From Lasioglossum baleicum (lineage: Eukaryota > Arthropoda > Insecta > Hymenoptera > Halictidae): a stretch of 64,000 nucleotides of DNA. Under the pieces are notes generated by a model, which saw only the letters and a list, made by a program, of their open reading frames with translations, had not been told where the DNA came from and did no database searches. Position 1 is the stretch's first letter. The number at the start of each line of letters is the position of its first letter. The stretch covers positions 930,001 through 994,000 of the forward strand of contig NW_027469113.1 of NCBI RefSeq assembly GCF_051020765.1, given 5' to 3'. Position numbers and translations under genes: made by a program. Of this stretch, positions 37,960-52,600 are shown piece by piece.

Positions 37960-40610
37960 CGGGATGCATCCTCTCGCACGTGTTTTTGCTCGACTAGCCT
38001 GCGGGATGCATCCTCTCGCACGTGTTTTTGCTCGACTAGCCATGCGCATCCCATAAAACCTGCGCATGCGCATACCACAAAACCTGCGCATGCGCATCCC
38101 ACAAAACCTCGCACGTGTTTTTACTCGACTAGCCTGCGGGATGCATCCTCTCGCACGTGTTTTTACTCGACTAGCCTGCGGGATGCATCCTCTCGCACGT
38201 GTTTTTACTCGACTAGCCTGCAGGATGCATCCTCTCGCACGTGTTTTTACTCGACTAGCCTGCGGAATGCATCCTCTCGCACGTGTTTTTGCTCGACTAG
38301 CCTGCGGGACGCATCCTCTCGCACGTGTTTTTACACGACTAGCATGCGGGATGCATCTTCTCGCACGTGTTTTTACTCGACTAGAATGCGGGAAGCATCC
38401 TCTCGCACGTGTTTTTACTCGACTAGCCTGCGGGATGCATCCTCTCGCACGTGTTTTTACTCGACTAGCCTGCGGGAAGCATCCTCTTGCACGTGTTTTT
38501 ACTCGACTACCCTGCGGGATGCATCCTCTCGCACGTGTTTTTGCTCGACTAGCCATGCGCATCCCAAAAAACCTGCGCATGCGCATCCCACAAAACCTGC
38601 GCATGCGCATCCCACAAAACCTGCGCATGCGCTTCCCACAAAACCTGCGCATGCGCATCCCACAAAACCTGCGCATGCGCATCCCACAAAACCTCGCACG
38701 TGTTTTTACTCGACTACCCTGCGGGATGCATCCTCTCGCACGTGTTTTTGCTCGACTAGCCATGCGCATCCCATAAAACCTGCGCATGCGCATCCCACAA
38801 AACCTGCGCATGCGCATCCCACAAAACCTCGCACGTGTTTTTACTCGACTAGCCTGCGGTATGCATCCTCTCGCACGTGTTTTTACTCGACTAGCCTGCG
38901 GGATGCATCCTCTCGCACGTTTTTACTCGACTAGCCTGCGGGATGCATCCTCTCGCACGTGTTTTTACTCGTCTAGCCTGCAGGATGCATCCTCTCGCAC
39001 GTGTTTTTACTCGACTAGCCTGCGGGATGCATCCTCTCGCACGTGTTTTTGCTCGACTAGCCATGCGCATCCCAAAAAACCTGCGCATGCGCATCCCAAA
39101 AAACCTGCGCATGCGCATCCCACAAAACCTGCGCATGCGCATCCCACAAAACCTGCGCATGCGCATCCCACAAAACCTCGCACGTGTTTTTACTCGACTA
39201 GCCTGCGGGATGCATCTTCTCGCACGTGTTTTTACTCGACTAGCCTGCGGGATGCATCCTCTCGCACGTGTTTTTAATCGACTAGCCTGCGGGATGCATC
39301 CTCTCGCACGTGTTTTTACTCGACTAGCCTGCGGGATGCATCCTCTCGCACGTGTTTTTGCTCGACTAGCCATGCGCATCCCAAAAAACCTGCGCATGCG
39401 CATCCCAAAAAATCTGCGCATGCGCATCCCACAAAACCTCGCACGTGTTTTTACTCGGCTAGCCTGCGGAATGCATCCTCTCGCACGTGTTTTTACTCGA
39501 CTAGCCTGCGGGATGCATCCTCTCGCACGTGTTTTTGCTCGACTAGCCTGCGGGATGCATCCTCTCGCACGTGTTTTTGCTCGACTAGCCTGCGGGATGC
39601 ATCCTCTCGCACGTGTTTTTGCTCGACTAGCCATGCGCATCCCATAAAACCTGCGCATGCGCATACCACAAAACCTGCGCATGCGCATCCCACAAAACCT
39701 CGCACGTGTTTTTACTCGACTAGCCTGCGGGATGCATCCTCCCGCACGTGTTTTTACTCGACTAGCCTGCGGGATGCATCCTCTCGCACGTGTTTTTACT
39801 CGACTAGCCTGCAGGATGCATCCTCTCGCACGTGTTTTTACTCGACTAGCCTGCGGAATGCATCCTCTCGCACGTGTTTTTGCTCGACTAGCCTGCGGGA
39901 CGCATCCTCTCGCACGTGTTTTTACTCGACAAGCATGCGGGATGCATCCTCTCGCACGTGTTTTTACTCGACTAGCCTGCGGGAAGCATCCTCTCGCACG
40001 TGTTTTTACTCGACTAGCCTGCGGGATGCATCCTCTCGCACGTGTTTTTACTCGACTAGCCTGCGGGAAGCATCCTCTTGCACGTGTTTTTACTCGACTA
40101 CCCTGCGGGATGCATCCTCTCGCACGTGTTTTTGCTCGACTAGCCATGCGCATCCCAAAAAACCTGCGCATGCGCATCCCACAAAACCTGCGCATGCGCA
40201 TCCCACAAAACCTGCGCATGCGCTTCCCACAAAACCTGCGCATGCGCATCCCACAAAACCTGCGCATGCGCATCCCACAAAACCTCGCACGTGTTTTTAC
40301 TCGACTACCCTGCGGGATGCATCCTCTCGCACGTGTTTTTGCTCGACTAGCCATGCGCATCCCATAAAACCTGCGCATGCGCATCCCACAAAACCTGCGC
40401 ATGCGCATCCCACAAAACCTCGCACGTGTTTTTACTCGACTAGCCTGCGGTATGCATCCTCTCGCACGTGTTTTTACTCGACTAGCCTGCGGGATGCATC
40501 CTCTCGCACGTTTTTACTCGACTAGCCTGCGGGATGCATCCTCTCGCACGTGTTTTTACTCGTCTAGCCTGCAGGATGCATCCTCTCGCACGTGTTTTTA
40601 CTCGACTAGC
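37960..40610. repeat. Higher-order duplication, period 1591 bp
   Basis: Landmark variants recur 1591 bases apart: the ACC-for-CCC variant at 38071 and 39662, the CCCATAAAA unit at 38761 and 40352, and a 2-bp deletion in GCACGT at 38920 and 40511. The same deletion recurs at 44460, 46439, 48050 and 53004 with other spacings. Confidence 0.8.
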
Positions 40611-43600
40611 CTGCGGGATGCATCCTCTCGCACGTGTTTTTGCTCGACTAGCCATGCGCATCCCAAAAAACCTGCGCATGCGCATCCCAAAAAACCTGCG
40701 CATGCGCATCCCAAAAAACCTGCGCATGCGCATCCCACAAAACCTGCGCATGCGCATCCCACAAAACCTGCGCATGCGCATCCCACAAAACCTCGCACGT
40801 GTTTTTACTCGACTAGCCTGCGGGATGCATCTTCTCGCACGTGTTTTTACTCGACTAGCCTGCGGGATGCATCCTCTCGCACGTGTTTTTACTCGACTAG
40901 CCTGCGGGATGCATCCTCTCGCACGTGTTTTTACTCGACTAGCCTGCGGGATGCATCCTCTCGCACGTGTTTTTGCTCGACTAGCCATGCGCATCCCAAA
41001 AAACCTGCGCATGCGCATCCCACAAAACCTCGCACGTGTTTTTACTCGGCTAGCCTGCGGAATGCATCCTCTCGCACGTGTTTTTACTCGACTAGCCTGC
41101 GGGATGCATCCTCTCGCACGTGTTTTTACTCGTCTAGCCTGCAGGATGCATCCTCTCGCACGTGTTTTTACTCGACTAGCCTGCGGGATGCATCCTCTCG
41201 CACGTGTTTTTGCTCGACTAGCCATGCGCATCCCAAAAAACCTGCGCATGCGCATCCCAAAAAACCTGCGCATGCGCATCCCACAAAACCTGCGCATGCG
41301 CATCCCACAAAACCTGCGCATGCGCATCCCACAAAACCTCGCACGTGTTTTTACTCGACTAGCCTGCGGGATGCATCTTCTCGCACGTGTTTTTACTCGA
41401 CTAGCCTGCGGGATGCATCCTCTCGCACGTGTTTTTACTCGACTAGCCTGCGGGATGCATCCTCTCGCACGTGTTTTTACTCGACTAGCCTGCGGGATGC
41501 ATCCTCTCGCACGTGTTTTTGCTCGACTAGCCATGCGCATCCCAAAAAACCTGCGCATGCGCATCCCACAAAACCTCGCACGTGTTTTTACTCGGCTAGC
41601 CTGCGGAATGCATCCTCTCGCACGTGTTTTTACTCGACTAGCCTGCGGGATGCATCCTCTCGCACGTGTTTTTACTCGACTACCCTGCGGGATGCATCCT
41701 CTCGCACGTGTTTTTACTCGACTAGCCTGCGGGATGCATCCTCTCGCACGTGTTTTTGCTCGACTAGCCTGCGGGATGCATCCTCTCGCACGTGTTTTTA
41801 CTCGACTAGCCTGCGGGATGCATCCTCTCGCACGTGTTTTTGCTCGACTAGCCTGCGGGATGCATCCTCTCGCACGTGTTTTTGCTCGACTAGCCATGCG
41901 CATCCCATAAAACCTGCGCATGCGCATACCACAAAACCTGCGCATGCGCATCCCACAAAACCTCGCACGTGTTTTTACTCGACTAGCCTGCGGGATGCAT
42001 CTTCTCGCACGTGTTTTTACTCGACTAGCCTGCGGGATGCATCCTCTCGCACGTGTTTTTACTCGACTAGCCTGCGGGATGCATCCGCTCGCACGTGTTT
42101 TTACTCGACTAGCCTGCGGGATGCATCCTCTCGCACGTGTTTTTGCTCGACTAGCCATGCGCATCCCAAAAAACCTGCGCATGCGCATCCCACAAAACCT
42201 CGCACGTGTTTTTACTCGGCTAGCCTGCGGAATGCATCCTCTCGCACGTGTTTTTACTCGACTAGCCTGCGGGATGCATCCTCTCGCACGTGTTTTTACT
42301 CGACTACCCTGCGGGATGCATCCTCTCGCACGTGTTTTTGCTCGACTAGCCATGCGCATCCCAAAAAACCTGCGCATGCGCATCCCACAAAACCTGCGCA
42401 TGCGCATCCCACAAAACCTCGCACGTGTTTTCACTCGACTAGCCTGCGGGATGCATCCTCTCGCACGTGTTTTTACTCGACTAGCCTGCGGGATGCATCC
42501 TCTCGCACGTGTTTTTGCTCGACTAGCCTGCGGGATGCATCCTCTCGCACGTGTTTTTGCTCGACTAGCCTGCGGGATGCATCCTCTCGCACGTGTTTTT
42601 GCTCGACTAGCCTGCGGGATGCATCCTCTCGCACGTGTTTTTACTCGACTAGCCTGCGGGATGCATCCTCTCGCACGTGTTTTTGCTCGACTAGCCTGCG
42701 GGATGCATCCTCTCGCACGTGTTTTTACTCGACTAGCCTGCGGGATGCATCCTCTCGCACGTGTTTTTACTCGACTAGCCTGCAGGATGCATCCTCTCGC
42801 ACGTGTTTTTACTCGACTAGCCTGCGGAATGCATCCTCTCGCACGTGTTTTTGCTCGACTAGCCTGCGGGACGCATCCTCTCGCACGTGTTTTTACACGA
42901 CTAGCATGCGGGATGCATCCTCTCGCACGTGTTTTTACTCGACTAGCCTGCGGGAAGCATCCTCTCGCACGTGTTTTTACTCGACTAGCCTGCGGGATGC
43001 ATCCTCTCGCACGTGTTTTTACTCGACTAGCCTGCGGGAAGCATCCTCTTGCACGTGTTTTTACTCGACTACCCTGCGGGATGCATCCTCTCGCACGTGT
43101 TTTTGCTCGACTAGCCATGCGCATCCCAAAAAACCTGCGCATGCGCATCCCACAAAACCTGCGCATGCGCATCCCACAAAACCTGCGCATGCGCTTCCCA
43201 CAAAACCTGCGCATGCGCATCCCACAAAACCTCGCACGTGTTTTTACTCGACTAGCCTGCGGGATGCATCCTCTCGCACGTGTTTTTACTCGACTAGCCT
43301 GCGGGATGCATCCTCTCGCACGTGTTTTTACTCGACTAGCCTGCGGGATGCATCCTCTCGCACGTGTTTTTGCTCGACTAGCCATGCGCATCCCAAAAAA
43401 CCTGCGCATGCGCATCCCACAAAACCTCGCACGTGTTTTTACTCGGCTAGCCTGCGGAATGCATCCTCTCGCACGTGTTTTTACTCGACTAGCCTGCGGG
43501 ATGCATCCTCTCGCACGTGTTTTTACTCGACTACCCTGCGGGATGCATCCTCTCGCACGTGTTTTTGCTCGACTAGCCATGCGCATCCCAAAAAACCTGC

Positions 43601-46600
43601 GCATGCGCATCCCACAAAACCTGCGCATGCGCATCCCACAAAACCTCGCACGTGTTTTCACTCGACTAGCCTGCGGGATGCATCCTCTCGCACGTGTTTT
43701 TACTCGACTAGCCTGCGGGATGCATCCTCTCGCACGTGTTTTTGCTCGACTAGCCTGCGGGATGCATCCTCTCGCACGTGTTTTTGCTCGACTAGCCTGC
43801 GGGATGCATCCTCTCGCACGTGTTTTTGCTCGACTAGCCTGCGGGATGCATCCTCTCGCACGTGTTTTTACTCGACTAGCCTGCGGGATGCATCCTCTCG
43901 CACGTGTTTTTGCTCGACTAGCCTGCGGGATGCATCCTCTCGCACGTGTTTTTACTCGACTAGCCTGCGGGATGCATCCTCTCGCACGTGTTTTTACTCG
44001 ACTAGCCTGCAGGATGCATCCTCTCGCACGTGTTTTTACTCGACTAGCCTGCGGAATGCATCCTCTCGCACGTGTTTTTGCTCGACTAGCCTGCGGGACG
44101 CATCCTCTCGCACGTGTTTTTACACGACTAGCATGCGGGATGCATCCTCTCGCACGTGTTTTTACTCGACTAGCCTGCGGGAAGCATCCTCTCGCACGTG
44201 TTTTTACTCGACTAGCCTGCGGGATGCATCCTCTCGCACGTGTTTTTACTCGACTACCCTGCGTGATGAATCCTCTCGCACGTGTTTTTGCTGGACTAGC
44301 CATGCGCATCCCATAAAACCTGCGCATGCGCATCCCACAAAACCTGCGCATGCGCATCCCACAAAACCTCGCACGTGTTTTTACTCGACTAGCCTGCGGT
44401 ATGCATCCTCTCGCACGTGTTTTTACTCGACTAGCCTGCGGGATGCATCCTCTCGCACGTTTTTACTCGACTAGCCTGCGGGATGCATCCTCTCGCACGT
44501 GTTTTTACTCGTCTAGCCTGCAGGATGCATCCTCTCGCACGTGTTTTTACTCGACTAGCCTGCGGGATGCATCCTCTCGCACGTGTTTTTGCTCGACTAG
44601 CCATGCGCATCCCAAAAAACCTGCGCATGCGCATCCCAAAAAACCTGTGCATGCGCATCCCACAAAACCTGCGCATGCGCATCCCACAAAACCTGCGCAT
44701 GCGCATCCCACAAAACCTCGCACGTGTTTTTACTCGACTAGCCTGCGGCATGCATCTTCTCGCACGTGTTTTTACTCGACTAGCCTGCGGGATGCATCCT
44801 CTCGCACGTGTTTTTACTCGACTAGCCTGCGGGATGCATCCTCTCGCACGTGTTTTTGGTCGACTAGCCATGCGCATCCCAAAAAACCTGCGCATGCGCA
44901 TCCCAAAAAACCTGCGCATGCGCATCCCACAAAACCTCGCACGTGTTTTTACTCGGCTAGCCTGCGGAATGCATCCTCTAGCACGTGTTTTTACTCGACT
45001 AGCCTGCGGGATGCATCCTCTCGCACGTGTTTTTACTCGACTGGCCTGCGGGATGCATCCTCTCGCACGTGTTTTTGCTCGACTAGCCTGCGGGATGCAT
45101 CCTCTCGCACGTGTTTTTGCTCGACTAGCCATGCGCATCCCATAAAACCTGCGCATGCGCATACCACAAAACCTGCGCATGCGCATCCCACAAAACCTCG
45201 CACGTGTTTTTACTCGACTAGCCTGCGGGATGCATCCTCTCGCACGTGTTTTTACTCGACTAGCCTGCGGGATGCATCCTCTCGCACGTGTTTTTACTCG
45301 ACTAGCCTGCAGGATGCATCCTCTCGCACGTGTTTTTACTCGACTAGCCTGCGGAATGCATCCTCTCGCACGTGTTTTTCTCGACTAGCCTGCGGGACGC
45401 ATCCTCTCGCACGTGTTTTTACTCGACTAGCATGCGGGATGCATCCTCTCGCACGTGTTTTTACTCGACTAGCCTGCGGGAAGCATCCTCTCGCACGTGT
45501 TTTTACTCGACTAGCCTGCGGGATGCATCCTCTCGCACGTGTTTTTACTCGACTAGCCTGCGGGAAGCATCCTCTTGCACGTGTTTTTACTCGACTACCC
45601 TTCGGGATGCATCCTCTCGCACGTGTTTTTGCTCGACTGGCCATGCGCATCCCAAAAAACCTGCGCATGCGCATCCCAAAAAACCTGCGCATGCGCATCC
45701 CACAAAACCTGCGCATGCGCATCCCACAAAACCTGCGCATGCGCTTCCCACAAAACCTGCGCATGCGCATCCCACAAAACCTGCGCATGCGCATCCCACA
45801 AAACCTCGCACGTGTTTTTACTCGACTACCCTGCGGGATGCATCCTCTCGCACGTGTTTTTGCTCGACTAGCCATGCGCATCCCATAAAACCTGCGCATG
45901 CGCATCCCACAAAACCTGCGCATGCGCATCCCACAAAACCTCGCACGTGTTTTTACTCGTCTAGCCTGCGGGATGCATCCTCTCGCACGTGTTTTTCTCG
46001 ACTAGCCTGCGGGAAGCATCCTCTTGCACGTGTTTTTACTCGACTACCCTTCGGGATGCATCCTCTCGCACGTGTTTTTGCTCGACTGGCCATGCGCATC
46101 CCAAAAAACCTGCGCATGCGCATCCCAAAAAACCTGCGCATGCGCATCCCACAAAACCTGCGCATGCGCATCCCACAAAACCTGCGCATGCGCTTCCCAC
46201 AAAACCTGCGCATGCGCATCCCACAAAACCTGCGCATGCGCATCCCACAAAACCTCGCACGTGTTTTTACTCGACTACCCTGCGGGATGCATCCTCTCGC
46301 ACGTGTTTTTGCTCGACTAGCCATGCGCATCCCATAAAACCTGCGCATGCGCATCCCACAAAACCTGCGCATGCGCATCCCACAAAACCTCGCACGTGTT
46401 TTTACTCGTCTAGCCTGCGGGATGCATCCTCTCGCACGTTTTTACTCGACTAGCCTGCGGGATGCATCCTCTCGCACGTGTTTTTACTCGTCTAGCCTGC
46501 AGGATGCATCCTCTCGCACGTGTTTTTACTCGACTAGCCTGCGGGATGCATCCTCTCGCACGTGTTTTTGCTCGACTAGCCATGCGCATCCCAAAAAACC

Positions 46601-49600
46601 TGCGCATGCGCATCCCAAAAAACCTGCGCATGCGCATCCCACAAAACCTGCGCATGCGCATCCCACAAAACCTGCGCATGCGCATCCCACAAAACCTCGC
46701 ACGTGTTTTTACTCGACTAGCCTGCGGGATGCATCTTCTCGCACGTGTTTTTACTCGACTAGCCTGCGGGATGCATCCTCTCGCACGTGTTTTTACTCGA
46801 CTAGCCTGCGGGATGCATCCTCTCGCACGTGTTTTTACTCGACTAGCCTGCGGGATGCATCCTCTCGCACGTGTTTTTGCTCGACTAGCCATGCGCATCC
46901 CAAAAAACCTGCGCATGCGCATCCCAAAAAACCTGCGCATGCGCATCCCACAAAACCTCGCACGTGTTTTTACTCGGCTAGCCTGCGGAATGCATCCTCT
47001 CGCACGTGTTTTTACTCTACTAGCCTGCGGGATGCATCCTCTCGCACGTGTTTTTACTCGACTGGCCTGCGGGATGCATCCTCTCGCACGTGTTTTTGCT
47101 CGACTAGCCTGCGGGAAGCATCCTCTCGCACGTGTTTTTACTCGACTAGCCTGCGGGATGCATCCTCTCGCACGTGTTTTTACTCGACTAGCCTGCGGGA
47201 AGCATCCTCTTGCACGTGTTTTTACTCGACTACCCTTCGGGATGCATCCTCTCGCACGTGTTTTTGCTCGACTGGCCATGCGCATCCCAAAAAACCTGCG
47301 CATGCGCATCCCAAAAAACCTGCGCATGCGCATCCCACAAAACCTGCGCATGCGCATCCCACAAAACCTGCGCATGCGCTTCCCACAAAACCTGCGCATG
47401 CGCATCCCACAAAACCTGCGCATGCGCATCCCACAAAACCTCGCACGTGTTTTTACTCGACTACCCTGCGGGATGCATCCTCTCGCACGTGTTTTTGCTC
47501 GACTAGCCATGCGCATCCCATAAAACCTGCGCATGCGCATCCCACAAAACCTGCGCATGCGCATCCCACAAAACCTCGCACGTGTTTTTACTCGTCTAGC
47601 CTGCGGGATGCATCCTCTCGCACGTGTTTTTCTCGACTAGCCTGCGGGAAGCATCCTCTTGCACGTGTTTTTACTCGACTACCCTTCGGGATGCATCCTC
47701 TCGCACGTGTTTTTGCTCGACTGGCCATGCGCATCCCAAAAAACCTGCGCATGCGCATCCCACAAAACCTGCGCATGCGCATCCCACAAAACCTGCGCAT
47801 GCGCTTCCCACAAAACCTGCGCATGCGCATCCCACAAAACCTGCGCATGCGCATCCCACAAAACCTCGCACGTGTTTTTACTCGACTACCCTGCGGGATG
47901 CATCCTCTCGCACGTGTTTTTGCTCGACTAGCCATGCGCATCCCATAAAACCTGCGCATGCGCATCCCACAAAACCTGCGCATGCGCATCCCACAAAACC
48001 TCGCACGTGTTTTTACTCGTCTAGCCTGCGGGATGCATCCTCTCGCACGTTTTTACTCGACTAGCCTGCGGGATGCATCCTCTCGCACGTGTTTTTACTC
48101 GTCTAGCCTGCAGGATGCATCCTCTCGCACGTGTTTTTACTCGACTAGCCTGCGGGATGCATCCTCTCGCACGTGTTTTTGCTCGACTAGCCATGCGCAT
48201 CCCAAAAAACCTGCGCATGCGCATCCCAAAAAACCTGCGCATGCGCATCCCACAAAACCTGCGCATGCGCATCCCACAAAACCTGCGCATGCGCATCCCA
48301 CAAAACCTCGCACGTGTTTTTACTCGACTAGCCTGCGGGATGCATCTTCTCGCACGTGTTTTTACTCGACTAGCCTGCGGGATGCATCCTCTCGCACGTG
48401 TTTTTACTCGACTAGCCTGCGGGATGCATCCTCTCGCACGTGTTTTTACTCGACTAGCCTGCGGGATGCATCCTCTCGCACGTGTTTTTGCTCGACTAGC
48501 CATGCGCATCCCAAAAAACCTGCGCATGCGCATCCCAAAAAACCTGCGCATGCGCATCCCACAAAACCTCGCACGTGTTTTTACTCGGCTAGCCTGCGGA
48601 ATGCATCCTCTCGCACGTGTTTTTACTCTACTAGCCTGCGGGATGCATCCTCTCGCACGTGTTTTTACTCGACTGGCCTGCGGGATGCATCCTCTCGCAC
48701 GTGTTTTTGCTCGACTAGCCTGCGGGATGCATCCTCTCGCACGTGTTTTTGCTCCACTAGGCATGCGCATCCCAAAAAACCTGCGCATGCGCATCCCAAA
48801 AAACCTGCGCATGCACATCCCAAAAAACCTGCGCATGCGCATCCCACAAAACCTGCGCATGCGCATCCCACAAAACCTGCGCATGCGCATCCCACAAAAC
48901 CTGCGCATGCGCATCCCACAAAACCTCGCACGTGTTTTTACTCGACTAGCCTGCGGGATGCATCTTCTCGCACGTGTTTTTACTCGACTAGCCTGCGGGA
49001 TGCATCCTCTCGCACGTGTTTTTACTCGACTAGCCTGCGGGATGCATCCTCTCGCACGTGTTTTTACTCGACTACCCTGCGGGATGCATCCTCTCGCACG
49101 TGTTTTTGCTCGACTAGCCATGCGCATCCCAAAAAACCTGAGCATGCGCATCCCACAAAACCTGCGCATGCGCATCCCACAAAACCTCGCACGTGTTTTT
49201 ACTCGACTAGCCTGCGGGATGCATCCTCTCGCACGTGTTTTTACTCGACTAGCCTGCGGGATGCATCCTCTCGCACGTGTTTTTACTCGACTAGCCTGCG
49301 GGATGCATCCTCTCGCACGTGTTTTTGCTCGACTAGCCTGCGGGATGCATCCTCTCGCACGTGTTTTTGCTCGACTAGCCTGCGGGACGCATCCTCTCGC
49401 ACGTGTTTTTACTCGACTAGCCTGCGGTATGCATCCTCTCGCACGTATTTTTACTCGACTAGCCTGCGGGAAGCATCCTCTTGCACGTGTTTTTACTCGA
49501 CTAGCATGCGGGATGCATCCTCTCGCACGTGTTTTTACTCGACTAGCCTGCGGGAAGCATCCTCTCGCACGTGTTTTTACTCGACTAGCCTGAGGGATGC

Positions 49601-52600
49601 ATCCTCTCGCACGTGTTTTCACTCGACTAGCCTGCGGGAAGCATCCTCTTGCACGTGTTTTTACTCGACTACCCTGCGGGATGCATCCTCTCGCACGTGT
49701 TTTTGCTCGACTAGCCATGCGCGTCCCAAAAAACCTGCGCATGAGCATCCCACAAAACCTCGCACGTGTTTTTACTCGACTAGCCTGCGGGATGCATCCT
49801 CTCGCACGTGTTTTTGCTCGACTAGCCTGCGGGATGCATCCTCTCGCACGTGTTTTTGCTCGACTAGCCTGCGGGACGCATCCTCTCGCACGTGTTTTTA
49901 CTCGACTAGCCTGCGGGATGCATCCTCTCGCACGTGTTTTTGCTCGACTAGCCTGCGGGATGCATCCTCTCGCACGTGTTTTTACTCGACTACCCTGCGG
50001 GATGCATCCTCTCGCACGTGTTTTTGCTCGACTAGCCATGCGCATCCCAAAAAACCTGAGCATGCGCATCCCACAAAACCTGCGCATGCGCATCCCACAA
50101 AACCTCGCACGTGTTTTTACTCGACTAGCCTGCGGGATGCATCCTCTCGCACGTGTTTTTACTCGACTAGCCTGCGGGATGCATCCTCTCGCACGTGTTT
50201 TTACTCGACTAGCCTGCGGGATGCATCCTCTCGCACGTGTTTTTGCTCGACTAGCCTGCGGGATGCATCCTCTCGCACGTGTTTTTGCTCGACTAGCCTG
50301 CGGGATGCATCCTCTCGCACGTGTTTTTACTCGACTACCCTGCGGGATGCATCCTCTCGCACGTGTTTTTGCTCGACTAGCCATGCGCATCCCAAAAAAC
50401 CTGCGCATGCGCATCCCACAAAACCTGCGCATGCGCATCCCACAAAACCTCGCACGTGTTTTCACTCGACTAGCCTGCGGGATGCATCCTCTCGCACGTG
50501 TTTTTACTCGACTAGCCTGCGGGATGCATCCTCTCGCACGTGTTATTGCTCGACTAGCCTGCGGGATGCATCCTCTCGCACGTGTTTTTACTCGACTACC
50601 CTGCGGGATGCATCCTCTCGCACGTGTTTTTGCTCGACTAGCCATGCGCATCCCAAAAAACCTGCGCATGCGCATCCCACAAAACCTGCGCATGCGCATC
50701 CCACAAAACCTCGCACGTGTTTTTACTCGGCTAGCCTGCGGAATGCATCCTCTCGCACGTGTTTTTGCTCGACTAGCCTGCGGGACGCATCCTCTCGCAC
50801 GTGTTTTTACTCGACTAGCATGCGGGATGCATCCTCTCGCACGTGTTTTTACTCGACTAGCCTGCGGGAAGCATCCTCTCGCACGTGTTTTTACTCGACT
50901 AGCCTGCGGGATGCATCCTCTCGCACGTGTTTTTACTCGACTAGCCTGCGGGAAGCATCCTCTTGCACGTGTTTTTACTCGACTACCCTGCGGGATGCAT
51001 CCTCTCGCACGTGTTTTTGCTCGACTAGCCATGCGCATCCCAAAAAACCTGCGCATCCGCATCCCACAAAACCTGCGCATGCGCATCCCACAAAACCTGC
51101 GCATGCGCATCCCACAAAACCTCGAACGTGTTTTTACTCGACTATCCTGCGGGATGCATCCTCTCGCACGTGTTTTTGCTCGACTAGCCATGCACATCCC
51201 ATAAAACCTGCGCATGCGCATCCCACAAAACCTGCGCATGCGCATCCCACAAAACGTCGCACGTGTTTTTACTCGACTAGCCTGCGGGATGCATCCTCTC
51301 GCACGTGTTTTTACTCGACTAGCCTGCGGGAAGCATCCTCTTGCACGTGTTTTTACTCGACTACCCTGCGGGATGCATCCTCTCGCACGTGTTTTTGCTC
51401 GACTAGCCATGCGCATCCCAAAAAACCTGCGCATGCGCATCCCACAAAACCTGCGCATGCGCATCCCACAAAACCTGCGCATGCGCATCCCACAAAACCT
51501 CGCACGTGTTTTTGCTCGACTAGCCATGCGCATCCCAAAAAACCTGCGCATGCGCATCCCACAAAACCTGCGCATGTGCATCCCACAAAACCTCGCACGT
51601 GTTTTTACTCGGCTAGCCTGCGGAATGCATCCTCTCGCACGTGTTTTTGCTCGACTAGCCTGCGGGACGCATCCTCTCGCACGTGTTTTTACTCGACTAG
51701 CATGCGGGATGCATCCTCTCGCACGTGTTTTTACTCGACTAGCCTGCGGGAAGCATCCTCTCGCACGTGTTTTTACTCGACTAGCCTGCGGGATGCATCC
51801 TCTCGCACGTGTTTTTACTCGACTAGCCTGCGGGAAGCATCCTCTTGCACGTGTTTTTACTCGACTACCCTGCGTGCTGCATCCTCTCGCACGTGTTTTT
51901 GCTCGACTACCCATGCGCATCCCAAAAAACCTGCGCATGCGCATCCCACAAAACCTGCGCATGCGCATCCCACAAAACCTGCGCATGCGCATCCCACAAA
52001 ACCTCGCACGTGTTTTTACTCGACTACCCTGCGGGATGCATCCTCTTTCACGTGTTTTTACTCGACTAGCCATGCGCATCCCATAAAACCTGGGCATGCG
52101 CATCCCACAAAACCTGCGCATGCGCATCCCACAAAACGTCGCACGTGTTTTTACTCGACTAGCCTGCGGGATGCATCCTCTCGCACGTGTTTTTACTCGA
52201 CTAGCCTGCGGGAAGCATCCTCTTGCACGTGTTTTTACTCGACTACACTGCGGGATGCATCCTCTCGCACGTGTTTTTGCTCGACTAGCCATGCGCATCC
52301 CAAAAAACCTGCGCATGCGCATCCCACAAAACCTGCGCATGCGCATCCCACAAAACCTCGCACGTGTTTTTACTCGACTACCCTGCGGGATGCATCCTCT
52401 CGCACGTGTTTTTGCTCGACTAGCCATGCGCATCCCATAAAACCTGCGCATGCGCATCCCACAAAACCTGCGCATGCGCATCCCACAAAACGTCGCACGT
52501 GTTTTTACTCGACTAGCCTGCGGGATGCATCCTCTCGCACGTGTTTTTACTCGACTAGCCTGCGGGAAGCATCCTCTTGCACGTGTTTTTACTCGACTAC

